Source: Dysgonomonas sp.
Lineage (GTDB): Bacteria > Bacteroidota > Bacteroidia > Bacteroidales > Dysgonomonadaceae
Length of the DNA: 6,000 bases
NCBI GenBank assembly: GCA_003523545.1
Contig: DQAM01000351.1
Coordinates: forward strand, 1 to 6,000
Reading direction: 5' to 3'
Position numbers and translations under genes: made by a program
Notes under the pieces: generated by a model
The model's input: only the letters and a program-made list of their open reading frames with translations
What the model was told of the DNA's origin: nothing
Database searches by the model: none
Part shown: piece after piece, positions 1-5,857 of the stretch
How positions within the stretch are numbered: position 1 is the first letter of the stretch
How the letters are laid out: each line of letters starts with the position of its first letter

Positions 1-361
1 GTTCCGGTATAAATACCTGCCCGGCTTTTTCTGGTTCTTTCTGAGATAGTTTAATGCTCGGCCTCCATATAGTAGTGTGCCCGTCTTTGAGCACGGCACA
101 GAATTTTTGCAGTAATCTCCAGTATTCCCAATCGTTGCTGGTATTCATCACCAAAGGAAGAAAGGCCTGGTATGTGCTGTCCCATTTTTGGACGCCTATT
201 TTTTCCATAAATATGAAATTATAACGGGCTTCCATCCAGAATTTAGATAAACCGTATACTTTTTCAGCCGGAGTGGCCACGTTGGTAGGTTTTGGATAGT
301 CCTGCGATATGCAAAGAGTGCAAAGGCATAATAAAAGGGAAGATAATACTAGTTTTTTCAT
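1..361 (-). CDS. S41-family (C-terminal-processing type) peptidase, N-terminal part, cut by window edge
   Basis: Reading leftward from an ATG at 361, 120 codons stay open to the window edge, so only the N-terminus is present and the catalytic Ser/Lys domain lies outside. Residues 1-19 (MKKLVLSSLLLCLCTLCIS) form a signal peptide, probably cleaved before QDYPKP, which implies export to the periplasm or envelope. Residues 34-50 (KVYGLSKFWMEARYNFI), the WDSTYQAF stretch at 60-67 and LKDGHTTIW at 91-99 match, from my memory of the family, the helical N-terminal region of Bacteroidetes S41 peptidases, where 'LKDGHT' precedes the PDZ/protease part. The Cys residues in the signal region do not form a proper lipobox, so I favour signal peptidase I. 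The assignment is by motif recall, not alignment. No clear promoter is visible in the 222 bp upstream. Confidence 0.75.
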   Translation of the reverse strand, partial: MKKLVLSSLLLCLCTLCISQDYPKPTNVATPAEKVYGLSKFWMEARYNFIFMEKIGVQKWDSTYQAFLPLVMNTSNDWEYWRLLQKFCAVLKDGHTTIWRPSIKLSQKEPEKAGQVFIPE

Positions 362-525
362 AACGATGTTTTATATATTTCGGTAATACTTGTTTTTCTT
401 TGTAATAAACCAATTTTATGCCAAAAGGAGTAATGTGTTGATTGCTAGTTTTATAGGTTGATGTTGGGTGTGTCTTGTCTGTAAATTTTCTTTACATATC
501 CTTCAATATTTTTTACAAAGAAAAC

Positions 526-553
526 AAAAAAAAGAGGTAATAAAAATCACCTC
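526..553 (-). terminator. Rho-independent terminator of the lipoprotein gene
   Basis: Read on the minus strand, GAGGT (553-549) pairs with ACCTC (538-534). The pairing continues inward through a G.U pair and two A-U pairs to a UUUU loop, giving an 8-bp stem. Eight consecutive U residues follow directly (533-526 on the complement). It lies about 30 bases past the stop codon at 584, so it should end the lipoprotein transcript and separate it from the downstream peptidase gene. Confidence 0.8.
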
Positions 554-583
554 CTGAATCATGCGTGTTGTGCAGTTTGCAAA

Positions 584-1117
584 TTACCTGATGCGGTCTT
601 CCCTGCGCAGCTGGTCGATTAGTTTCTGATAACCGTTTTTAATGTTTTCCCAATTTTCGTCCCGCTCTTTTTGCGCGGGAGAATCCTTCTGGCTTTCATC
701 CAAAGGAGGATAACCGTCTTTGATGTAATATTTCTGCTGGCCGAAATCAACATACAGGGTTACATCGTTGTAGTAATCGGAGTGAATCTGTGATCTTACT
801 TTAGCCGAGAACAGTTTTTCTTCTCCGAGGTAAAAATCGATATGGTCAGCTTCTTTCAGGGCGGCAAGTATCATGGCCGACGATTCGGGCGGATCCTGAA
901 ATTTTATTTCACCGGTGGTTTCATCGAACCAATGTATGCTCCTTCCGGTAAAAACGGCAGCTTGCTGTGCAGCGCCGCTTCGTTCGAAGCTGGGGATCAC
1001 GAATCTCATCTGCACTTTCGACTCCGAGAAGTTAAGTGGCTTTTCGTTGTTATCGTTATTACATCCACTTAATAATAAGCCGAATAATAAAATGAAAAAT
1101 AGAGAATTTTGTTTCAT
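584..1117 (-). CDS. Uncharacterised Bacteroidetes lipoprotein (177 aa)
   Basis: Residues 1-18 are a short positive start (MKQ) and a hydrophobic core, followed by a lipobox LSGC with the lipidated cysteine at residue 19, so signal peptidase II processing and membrane anchoring are expected. The tail after Cys is polar (NNDNNEKP) and shows no clear surface-export signal. The mature part has a segment at about 37-130 rich in beta-forming and aromatic residues (VQMRFVIPSF, GRSIHWFDETTGEIKF, DHIDFYLGEEKLFSAKV, VTLYVDFGQQKYYIKDGYPP). It ends in a charged helical tail (about 135-177, ENWENIKNGYQKLIDQLRRED). I chose the ATG at 1117. The frame is open three codons further to a TTG at 1126, but the ATG gives a normal signal peptide. 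I recognise no enzymatic motif; it resembles hypothetical Bacteroidales lipoproteins by memory only. It appears monocistronic: a terminator follows, and 264 bp separate it from the upstream gene. Confidence 0.8.
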   Translation of the reverse strand: MKQNSLFFILLFGLLLSGCNNDNNEKPLNFSESKVQMRFVIPSFERSGAAQQAAVFTGRSIHWFDETTGEIKFQDPPESSAMILAALKEADHIDFYLGEEKLFSAKVRSQIHSDYYNDVTLYVDFGQQKYYIKDGYPPLDESQKDSPAQKERDENWENIKNGYQKLIDQLRREDRIR

Positions 1118-1381
1118 GCTTTTCAATTATTATAAGTGTTTGCATTATACATTTATAAAGATGTGTCTAAGTGTAAAACGTTGCATCTGTCGTTTTATTT
1201 TTTTTATCAGATAGTATTTTTGCTTATTAACAGTAAATTAACCTAAATGAATAATAAAAAGTAAAATGGAACTGGTTCTTGAATCAAAATTGTTAAATCC
1301 CCACATTGCAGCACGTCATAATTTACATCTATTAAACTATAGACGCGCATTTTTGTTCATTTTTTAACTTAATATTTTTGA
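1118..1381. other. AT-rich intergenic region between the TonB_C gene and the lipoprotein gene
   Basis: No coding sequence is supported here. It must hold the lipoprotein promoter (minus strand), but I find no exact reverse-oriented TAnnTTTG box. It also lacks a convincing intrinsic terminator for the minus-strand TonB_C gene ending at 1382; the only pairing seen near there is a 5-bp AT-rich stem around 1328-1343. It does hold an inverted repeat followed by a T tract (1174-1205, listed separately) and two plus-strand TATTTTTG matches (1215-1222, 1373-1380) with no plus-strand gene behind them. Confidence 0.6.
1174..1205 (+). repeat. Inverted repeat plus T-tract in the lipoprotein leader region
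   Basis: TAAAACG (1174-1180) and CGTTTTA (1191-1197) are a perfect 7-bp inverted repeat around a 10-base loop, followed by eight T's on the plus strand. In form it is a weak, AT-rich terminator for plus-strand transcription, yet no plus-strand gene lies upstream. It could instead be an operator or leader structure for the minus-strand lipoprotein gene, or chance in AT-rich DNA. Confidence 0.35.
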
Positions 1382-2197
1382 TCAGACACCTAAAGAAAAT
1401 CTTATTGGGAGAGTAAAATAGCATGAAACGTATTTGCCGTTATTGACTCCGGGAAGCCATTCAGTCAGGCCCATAACCACACGAACGGCCTCGGCATCGC
1501 ACTCGGGGCTTACTTTTCTTAAGACTTTAGGTTTTATGACTTTTCCTTCGGATGATACAGTAAAACGTAACAAAACCAATCCTTGCACAGCATTTTCGGC
1601 TGCTTCGGTCGGGTATTTCATGTTTTGTTGCAAATATTTGCTCAAAGCCTTATCACCTCCTTTATATTCCGGCAGCCAGAAGCCGGTTGTCTCCAATACA
1701 TTCTGAGGCCTTACGACTTCGTTGAAGGTGAGCTGGCAGATGTATTCTACAGGTACGGCTTCATCATTGAGCATACCCGGGCTAAATCGTGGCAGGGAAT
1801 GTATAACTCTCATTGTTTCGCGGTCGAGAGAAGGAGAAGCAGAGGTAATGATAACCGCATTATGTATTCTGCCGTCTGTTTCGAGAGTGAACTGCACACG
1901 TACAGTATTTCCCTGCACTTTTTCCTGTAACGCGCTTTCAGGAAATTTCATGGTACTATTTATAAGGTTCTGAACGGATATGCCTTCGTGCCTGGGATTA
2001 GTATCTATATGTATATAAGTTTTACCGCTCTCTTTCTGTTCGGGAGCTGCTTCATATCCTTTGGGAATGTAAATGATATTTGAAACTATACTGTCTTGTT
2101 GAGAATAAAGCATGGCGCTGATACTTATCAACAAAATAAACATCATGTAACGTAGTGTACTGGTATAGTTGCTTTTGATTGCTCTTATTCTGTTCAT
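1382..2197 (-). CDS. Protein with two tandem TonB C-terminal domains (energy-transducer TonB-like), 271 aa
   Basis: The N-terminus is basic (MNRIRAIKSNYTSTLRY), then hydrophobic at about 18-31, ending YSQQD: either a membrane anchor or a signal peptide cleaved after Ser32. Two TonB_C-type units follow. Unit one (about 74-158) has KFPESALQEKVQG, VRVQFTLETDGRI, SLDRETMRVIHSLPRFSPG and a closing Y/L/F strand. Unit two (about 175-268) is closer to the family pattern: PEYKGGDKALSKYLQQNMKYP, AVQGLVLLRFTVSSEGKV, CDAEAVRVV, EWLPG, NNGKYVSCYFTLPIRF. Classical TonB proteins have one such domain, at the end of a Pro-rich periplasmic linker; here only about 40 residues separate the hydrophobic segment from unit one, and they are not Pro-rich. 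It therefore may not span the periplasm to drive outer-membrane receptors, and a periplasmic binding role is possible. The ATG at 2197 overlaps the TGA of the upstream HAD gene by four bases (ATGA), implying translational coupling. Confidence 0.85.
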   Translation of the reverse strand: MNRIRAIKSNYTSTLRYMMFILLISISAMLYSQQDSIVSNIIYIPKGYEAAPEQKESGKTYIHIDTNPRHEGISVQNLINSTMKFPESALQEKVQGNTVRVQFTLETDGRIHNAVIITSASPSLDRETMRVIHSLPRFSPGMLNDEAVPVEYICQLTFNEVVRPQNVLETTGFWLPEYKGGDKALSKYLQQNMKYPTEAAENAVQGLVLLRFTVSSEGKVIKPKVLRKVSPECDAEAVRVVMGLTEWLPGVNNGKYVSCYFTLPIRFSLGV

Positions 2198-2874
2198 TCC
2201 GGCAATGTAATTTTATTTATAAAAGATAAGCTCGGTATTATTGCAATATGCGGATATGCTTTAAAATCGTCTTCAAGGGTCATGCCTGTGGTGACTGCGA
2301 TAAAATCGACCCCTGCCGAACGGGCAGTCTGCGCGTCTATGGTGTTATCCCCCACGTAAAGCGTTTTTTCAGGCATGGCGTTTACCTGTTTCATCCCCGA
2401 CAATAACCCTTCGGGGTCGGGCTTGTGTTTTACCACATCCAGCATGCCTATCACCGTATCGAAAAGCTGTTCTATCCCGTATTTTAGGAGAGTCTGCCTG
2501 ATGATATAGCTTTGTTTTGTGGAAATAATACCGACAGATGCACCCTGCTCTTTCAGATTCTTTATTAGTGGCACTGTATCATCGAAAAGTACAGTATTGT
2601 CAGACATGATTTCGTCTGCTTCTGCCAGGTATTCATCTTTATATTGTTTCAATAGCTTGCTGTCCGCTACGCCTGTCAATTGGGCGAAAGAATCTTCGAG
2701 TGTCATCCCGATAGTCTTTTTAATATCTTCATCCGCAATAGTTACATAATTGTGCCTTTTCAGTACAATTTGAAAGCAAGCGACTATCCCTTTGGACGAG
2801 TCGGCAAGCGTATAATCAAAATCGAAAAAAAAAGCATTGTATAGTGAAGTAAGCGAAGAGTTTTCTTTATTCAT
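2194..2874 (-). CDS. HAD-superfamily hydrolase, phosphoglycolate phosphatase-like (226 aa)
   Basis: All four HAD motifs are visible. Motif I is FDFDYTLADS, with nucleophile Asp18 and acid/base Asp20. Motif II is IISTK (Thr or Ser at 118-119). Motif III is the lysine of KPDP (Lys151). Motif IV is GDNTID (175-180), with metal-binding Asp176 and Asp180. The helical stretch at about 27-95 between motifs I and II is a small C1 cap, as in the Gph/PpaX-type subfamily. Expected activity is Mg-dependent dephosphorylation of a small phosphorylated metabolite in the cytoplasm; phosphoglycolate, pyrophosphate or sugar phosphates are all possible, and the substrate cannot be told from sequence. Length is normal for the family. 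It is the first gene of a two-gene unit with the TonB_C protein, with a likely promoter about 150 bp upstream. Confidence 0.9.
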   Translation of the reverse strand: MNKENSSLTSLYNAFFFDFDYTLADSSKGIVACFQIVLKRHNYVTIADEDIKKTIGMTLEDSFAQLTGVADSKLLKQYKDEYLAEADEIMSDNTVLFDDTVPLIKNLKEQGASVGIISTKQSYIIRQTLLKYGIEQLFDTVIGMLDVVKHKPDPEGLLSGMKQVNAMPEKTLYVGDNTIDAQTARSAGVDFIAVTTGMTLEDDFKAYPHIAIIPSLSFINKITLPE

Positions 2875-2916
2875 ACTCGGGATTTATTAAGAAATTTCAA
2901 AATATTTACTATCACA

Positions 2917-2989
2917 TGTCATCCTGACCAAAGGGAAGGATCTCGACTCTACTTTCTGACAAGAGATGCTTCCTGTCGTCAGCATGACA
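2917..2989. repeat. 73-bp imperfect palindrome of the 'GTCATCCTGA' dispersed type
   Basis: The left arm at 2918-2944 (GTCATCCTGACC...AAGGATCTC) pairs with the right arm at 2963-2988 (GAGATGCTTCC...GTCAGCATGAC). There are only a few mismatches and one length difference, around an 18-base loop; T2917/A2989 extends the match. Bacteroidetes genomes are known to carry dispersed palindromes beginning GTCAT(T/C)CTGA and containing an AAGGATCTC or AAGAATCTC core, and this looks like a somewhat decayed copy. It lies between the predicted minus-strand promoter and the HAD start codon, so it would form a long hairpin in that mRNA leader. Confidence 0.75.
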
Positions 2990-3020
2990 AAGACAAGGAC
3001 TAATGTTACTTATAACTATG

Positions 3021-3052
3021 CAAAAATAAGAATAATTACTATCTGTAACAAT
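3021..3052 (-). promoter_or_regulatory. Predicted Bacteroidetes-type promoter for the HAD/TonB_C operon
   Basis: On the minus strand TATTTTTG (3028-3021) is an exact TAnnTTTG -7 box. ATTG (3052-3049) lies 20 bases before it, within the usual spacing to the -33 TTTG/TTG element. Transcription would begin near 3015, giving a leader of about 140 bases that includes the palindrome at 2917-2989. This is a consensus match only. Confidence 0.55.
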
Positions 3053-3071
3053 CTGTGTCAACAATTGTGAC
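3041..3071. promoter_or_regulatory. Possible operator: direct repeat and palindrome between divergent -33 elements
   Basis: ATCTGT occurs at 3041-3046 and again at 3051-3056, exactly 10 bp apart. AACAAT occurs at 3047-3052 and 3060-3065. ACAATTGT (3061-3068) is a perfect 8-bp palindrome, flanked by GTC (3057-3059) and GAC (3069-3071) with one unpaired base. The cluster covers both predicted -33 elements, where a bound protein could affect both promoters. No regulator is identified, and short matches like these can arise by chance. Confidence 0.3.
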
Positions 3072-3091
3072 GCGAATTTTCCTTACCTTTG
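3065..3091 (+). promoter_or_regulatory. Predicted Bacteroidetes-type promoter for the small gene and mutS2
   Basis: TACCTTTG (3084-3091) is an exact TAnnTTTG -7 box. TTG at 3065-3067 is a candidate -33 element with a 16-base spacer, slightly shorter than usual. Transcription would begin around 3096-3098, leaving a leader of about 40 bases before the ATG at 3138. Confidence 0.6.
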
Positions 3092-3137
3092 CTGGCTCAA
3101 TATTTGTAGAGTAACAACATTGAATATTAGTAAAATT

Positions 3138-3311
3138 ATGATGAAACCACATATAGGGATGACTGCCCGCACAGGAGAGAAATGCCCTAAAAGCGGTGTC
3201 TGGAAGGCGATGGGAACTCCGGATACCGTTACTACCTCTGTGTCAAGAGGAAATAGAATGCCTATGAACGCGAACAAAAGCGTTACATGGAGGCTTATTA
3301 TTATGTTTTAA
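3138..3311 (+). CDS. Small conserved protein with GEKCPKSGVW motif (57 aa)
   Basis: Function unknown. Starting from the first of two adjacent ATGs (3138; 56 aa if 3141 is used), it reads MMKPHIGMTARTGEKCPKSGVW and on. Recognisable blocks are TGEKCPKSGVW (12-22), RGNRMP (37-42) and SVTWRL (48-53). From memory this is the layout of short bacterial proteins of the form G-x-x-CP-x-(S/T)-G-x-W ... MP ... V-x-W-x-L, loosely like the YjzC-type small proteins; I have not aligned it. It has no signal peptide or transmembrane helix and only one cysteine, so it is probably cytosolic and not a classical zinc finger. The frame is open further to a TTG at 3120, but the ATGs are more likely. A good promoter lies upstream, and mutS2 begins 34 bp downstream without a terminator, so the two are probably co-transcribed. 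The hydrophobic reverse frame over the same DNA is judged a shadow. Confidence 0.7.
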   Translation: MMKPHIGMTARTGEKCPKSGVWKAMGTPDTVTTSVSRGNRMPMNANKSVTWRLIIMF

Positions 3312-3345
3312 GATAGACCTGTTTAAAAGAGAAAGAATAGAAAAA

Positions 3346-5817
3346 GTGATTTATCCCGATAATTTTGAAAATAAGATAGGATTCGACCAGATACGCATGC
3401 TTGTTACTGCAAAATGCCTCAGCCCATTGGGTGAGGAGAGGGTAGAGCAGATGCAGTTTTCGTCGGATTATACATTTATACAGGAGCAACTCTCGCAAAC
3501 CGAAGAGTTTGTCCGTATCATTCAGGAAGAGGACGATTTTCCTGTCAGCCATTTCTACGATGTGCGCCCCGCGCTTAAAAATATACGTATCGAAGGGACG
3601 TGGCTCGATGAAAGTGCCGTGTTCGACCTCCGCCGTTCGTTGCAGACCATAAAAGAAATTGTAGGATTTCTGAACAGGGAAGAGGAAGAAAACACCCCTT
3701 ATCCGTATCTGCAAAGACTGGCTGGAGAAGTGGCGGTATTTCCCCAACTGTTGAAAACGATAGACGGCATACTCGATAAATACGGGCGTATCAAAGATAA
3801 TGCTTCTTCCGAACTGCAACGTATCCGCCGAGAGATGGCTCAGGTGTCGGGCAGTATTTCCAAAAGCCTGAATGCCATACTTCGTTCGGCACAGGCAGAA
3901 GGACTGGTAGATAAAGACGTTGCTCCCACTATGCGTGACGGGCGTCTGGTGATACCTGTTGCCCCTGCCTTTAAGCGGAAGCTCAAAGGGATTGTACATG
4001 ACGAATCGGCTACGGGAAAGACCGTATTTATAGAACCGGCCGAAGTGGTGGAAGCCAACAACCGCATACGGGAATTGGAAAGCGAAGAACGCCGTGAAAT
4101 CGTCAAGATACTTATTGCGTTTGCCAATACGGTGCGTCCGCTTACGCCCGATATACTGCAATCGTATGAATTTCTGGCATGGATAGATTTTATCCGTGCT
4201 AAAGCACGTTTCTCACTCGATATAAATGCTATACGCCCGTCGCTGGAAAACAGGCAATATGTGGATTGGATTCGTGCGATACACCCTTTGTTATACCTTT
4301 CCCATAAAAAGCAAGGCAAAAGTGTTATACCTCTCGAAATAAAGCTTGATGAAGAGGAACGGCTCCTGATTATATCGGGGCCTAATGCCGGAGGTAAGTC
4401 CGTCTGCCTGAAAACAGTAGGATTATTACAATACATGGTGCAGTGTGGATTGCCTATACCGCTTGCCGAAAACTCAAAGGTGGGTATTTTCAGCCGTATA
4501 TTTATCGATATCGGTGACGAGCAATCTATAGAAAACGACCTGAGTACATATAGTTCGCACCTGACGAACATGAAATTCTTTGTTCGCAATTGTGATAGTA
4601 AAACCATCCTTCTGATAGACGAATTCGGTGGCGGTACTGAACCTCAAATAGGTGGGGCAATAGCCGAATCGTTATTGAAACGTTTTAACGAACGGGGAGC
4701 CTTCGGAGTTATCACCACCCATTATCAGAATCTCAAGCATTTTGCCAACGAAAACAAAGGTGTAGTTAACGGCGCTATGCTTTACGACAGGCATCAGATG
4801 CAACCCTTGTTTACCCTTTCGATAGGAAATCCCGGAAGTTCGTTTGCTATCGAAATTGCCCGCAAGATAGGTTTGCCCGAAGATGTGATTGCCGATGCAT
4901 CCGAAATTGTAGGAAGCGATTATATCAATATGGATAAGTATCTTCAGGATATCGTCCGTGACAAGCGTTACTGGGAAACAAAGCGCCAGAATATCCGAGT
5001 GAAAGAGAAACGTCTCGACGAAATCACTGAGCGTTACGAAACAGACCTGACTGATGTAGAAAAACAGCGTAAACAGATTATCCGCGAAGCCAAAGAAGAA
5101 GCCCAAAGGCTTTTATCCGATGCTAATGCTAAAATAGAAAATACCATCCGTACGATAAAAGAGGCTCAGGCCGAAAAGGAAAGAACTAAAGAAGCCCGTC
5201 AGGGATTGGTTAAATTCCGCGATGAATTGGATAATTCTGATAGTTTTGCGGACGATAAAATTGCCCGTAAAATACAGAAGCTGAAAGAAAAAGAACAGAA
5301 GAAGAAAAATAAAGGGAAGATAAAGCAATCGCAGGAAGAAAAGAACCAGATGATAGCCATAGGCGACAATGTGCGCATAAAAGGCCAAACCTCTGTGGGG
5401 GAATTGATGGAGATGCAGGGCAAGAATGCTGTGGTAGCTTTCGGTATGATAAAGTCGACGGTAAAACTGGATAGCCTGGAGAAAGTAAGTAAGAACCAGG
5501 TTAAGCGCGAAAATAAAGCCAGCACTTTTGTCACCACGCAGACACGGGACATTGTGACTGATAAGAAACTCCATTTCAGGCAGGAGATAGATGTGCGCGG
5601 TATGCGTGCGGAAGAAGCTTTGCAGGCTGTCATGTATTATATCGACGATGCCATTCAGGTAGGAGCGGGCAGGGTGCGTATCCTGCACGGAACCGGCACA
5701 GGTGCACTTCGTTTGGCTATCCGCGATTACCTGCGTACGGTGCCGGGTATCCAGAGTTATCAGGACGAGCATGTACAGTTCGGAGGAGCAGGAATTACGG
5801 TAGTCGATTTGGATTGA
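3346..5817 (+). CDS. mutS2: MutS2 family ATPase / endonuclease (823 aa)
   Basis: Full-length MutS2. Residues about 1-300 are the MutS-like core and clamp region. The ATPase follows: Walker A GPNAGGKS (345-352), the GDEQSIENDLSTYSSHL block ending near 406, and Walker B LLIDEFGGGTEP with Asp425/Glu426. A long Lys/Glu-rich coiled coil runs from about 540 to 665, a KOW-like beta segment from about 669 to 715 (GDNVRIKGQTSVGELMEMQG), and an Smr domain from about 745 to the end. In the Smr domain the usual DLRG is DVRG (749-752) and HGKGTG is HGTGTG (781-786); I recall both as normal for Bacteroidetes. The protein lacks the mismatch-recognition domain of MutS1. In other bacteria MutS2 is tied to suppression of recombination (Smr nuclease) and, in Bacillus subtilis, to acting on collided ribosomes. 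The start is GTG at 3346: it gives the family-typical MIYPDNFE N-terminus, and no closer ATG fits. Confidence 0.97.
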   Translation: MIYPDNFENKIGFDQIRMLVTAKCLSPLGEERVEQMQFSSDYTFIQEQLSQTEEFVRIIQEEDDFPVSHFYDVRPALKNIRIEGTWLDESAVFDLRRSLQTIKEIVGFLNREEEENTPYPYLQRLAGEVAVFPQLLKTIDGILDKYGRIKDNASSELQRIRREMAQVSGSISKSLNAILRSAQAEGLVDKDVAPTMRDGRLVIPVAPAFKRKLKGIVHDESATGKTVFIEPAEVVEANNRIRELESEERREIVKILIAFANTVRPLTPDILQSYEFLAWIDFIRAKARFSLDINAIRPSLENRQYVDWIRAIHPLLYLSHKKQGKSVIPLEIKLDEEERLLIISGPNAGGKSVCLKTVGLLQYMVQCGLPIPLAENSKVGIFSRIFIDIGDEQSIENDLSTYSSHLTNMKFFVRNCDSKTILLIDEFGGGTEPQIGGAIAESLLKRFNERGAFGVITTHYQNLKHFANENKGVVNGAMLYDRHQMQPLFTLSIGNPGSSFAIEIARKIGLPEDVIADASEIVGSDYINMDKYLQDIVRDKRYWETKRQNIRVKEKRLDEITERYETDLTDVEKQRKQIIREAKEEAQRLLSDANAKIENTIRTIKEAQAEKERTKEARQGLVKFRDELDNSDSFADDKIARKIQKLKEKEQKKKNKGKIKQSQEEKNQMIAIGDNVRIKGQTSVGELMEMQGKNAVVAFGMIKSTVKLDSLEKVSKNQVKRENKASTFVTTQTRDIVTDKKLHFRQEIDVRGMRAEEALQAVMYYIDDAIQVGAGRVRILHGTGTGALRLAIRDYLRTVPGIQSYQDEHVQFGGAGITVVDLD

Positions 5818-5857
5818 TATAGTATACAACAGGATAACTAATTAAAAATCATCGAAA

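Noticed and set aside
842..1214. Two plus-strand frames opposite the lipoprotein gene
   Set aside because: They are antisense to a well-supported lipoprotein with a signal peptide and lipobox, and show no motif, promoter or ribosome site of their own.
1215..1222. TATTTTTG promoter-like box on the plus strand
   Set aside because: There is no TTTG-like -33 element at suitable spacing and no plus-strand gene downstream; it is a chance match in AT-rich DNA.
1328..1343. TCTAT...ATAGA inverted repeat as a terminator for the TonB_C gene
   Set aside because: The stem is only 5 bp and mostly A-T, and no U tract follows on the minus strand, so it cannot be supported as a terminator.
1434..1973. Three plus-strand frames opposite the TonB_C gene
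   Set aside because: Their translations show no family pattern, and the opposite strand encodes two recognisable TonB_C units over the same bases.
3041..3071. Short repeats considered as a CRISPR or att site
   Set aside because: Only two copies of 6-base units are present, with no regular spacer array, no nearby cas or integrase gene and no tRNA.
3083..3277. Minus-strand hydrophobic 64-aa frame that could look like a small membrane protein
   Set aside because: It lies wholly across the small CPxSGxW gene and its promoter, and the plus-strand product has family-like motifs. The hydrophobicity follows from reading the complement of polar codons.
3301..4161. Long minus-strand open frame (286 codons) opposite mutS2
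   Set aside because: It is antisense to a clearly functional mutS2 reading frame. Its translation has no domain pattern or signal and is explained by codon bias of the sense gene.
3840..4607. Minus-strand open frame of 255 codons opposite the mutS2 ATPase region
   Set aside because: The Ser/Arg/Ile-rich translation lacks recognisable motifs and lies opposite the conserved Walker A region; it is a shadow frame.
5113..5829. Minus-strand frames opposite the mutS2 coiled coil and Smr domain, rich in Phe/Leu and looking like membrane segments
   Set aside because: Lys/Glu-rich sense codons (AAA, GAA, AAG) give Phe/Leu-rich complements, so the apparent membrane helices are an artefact.
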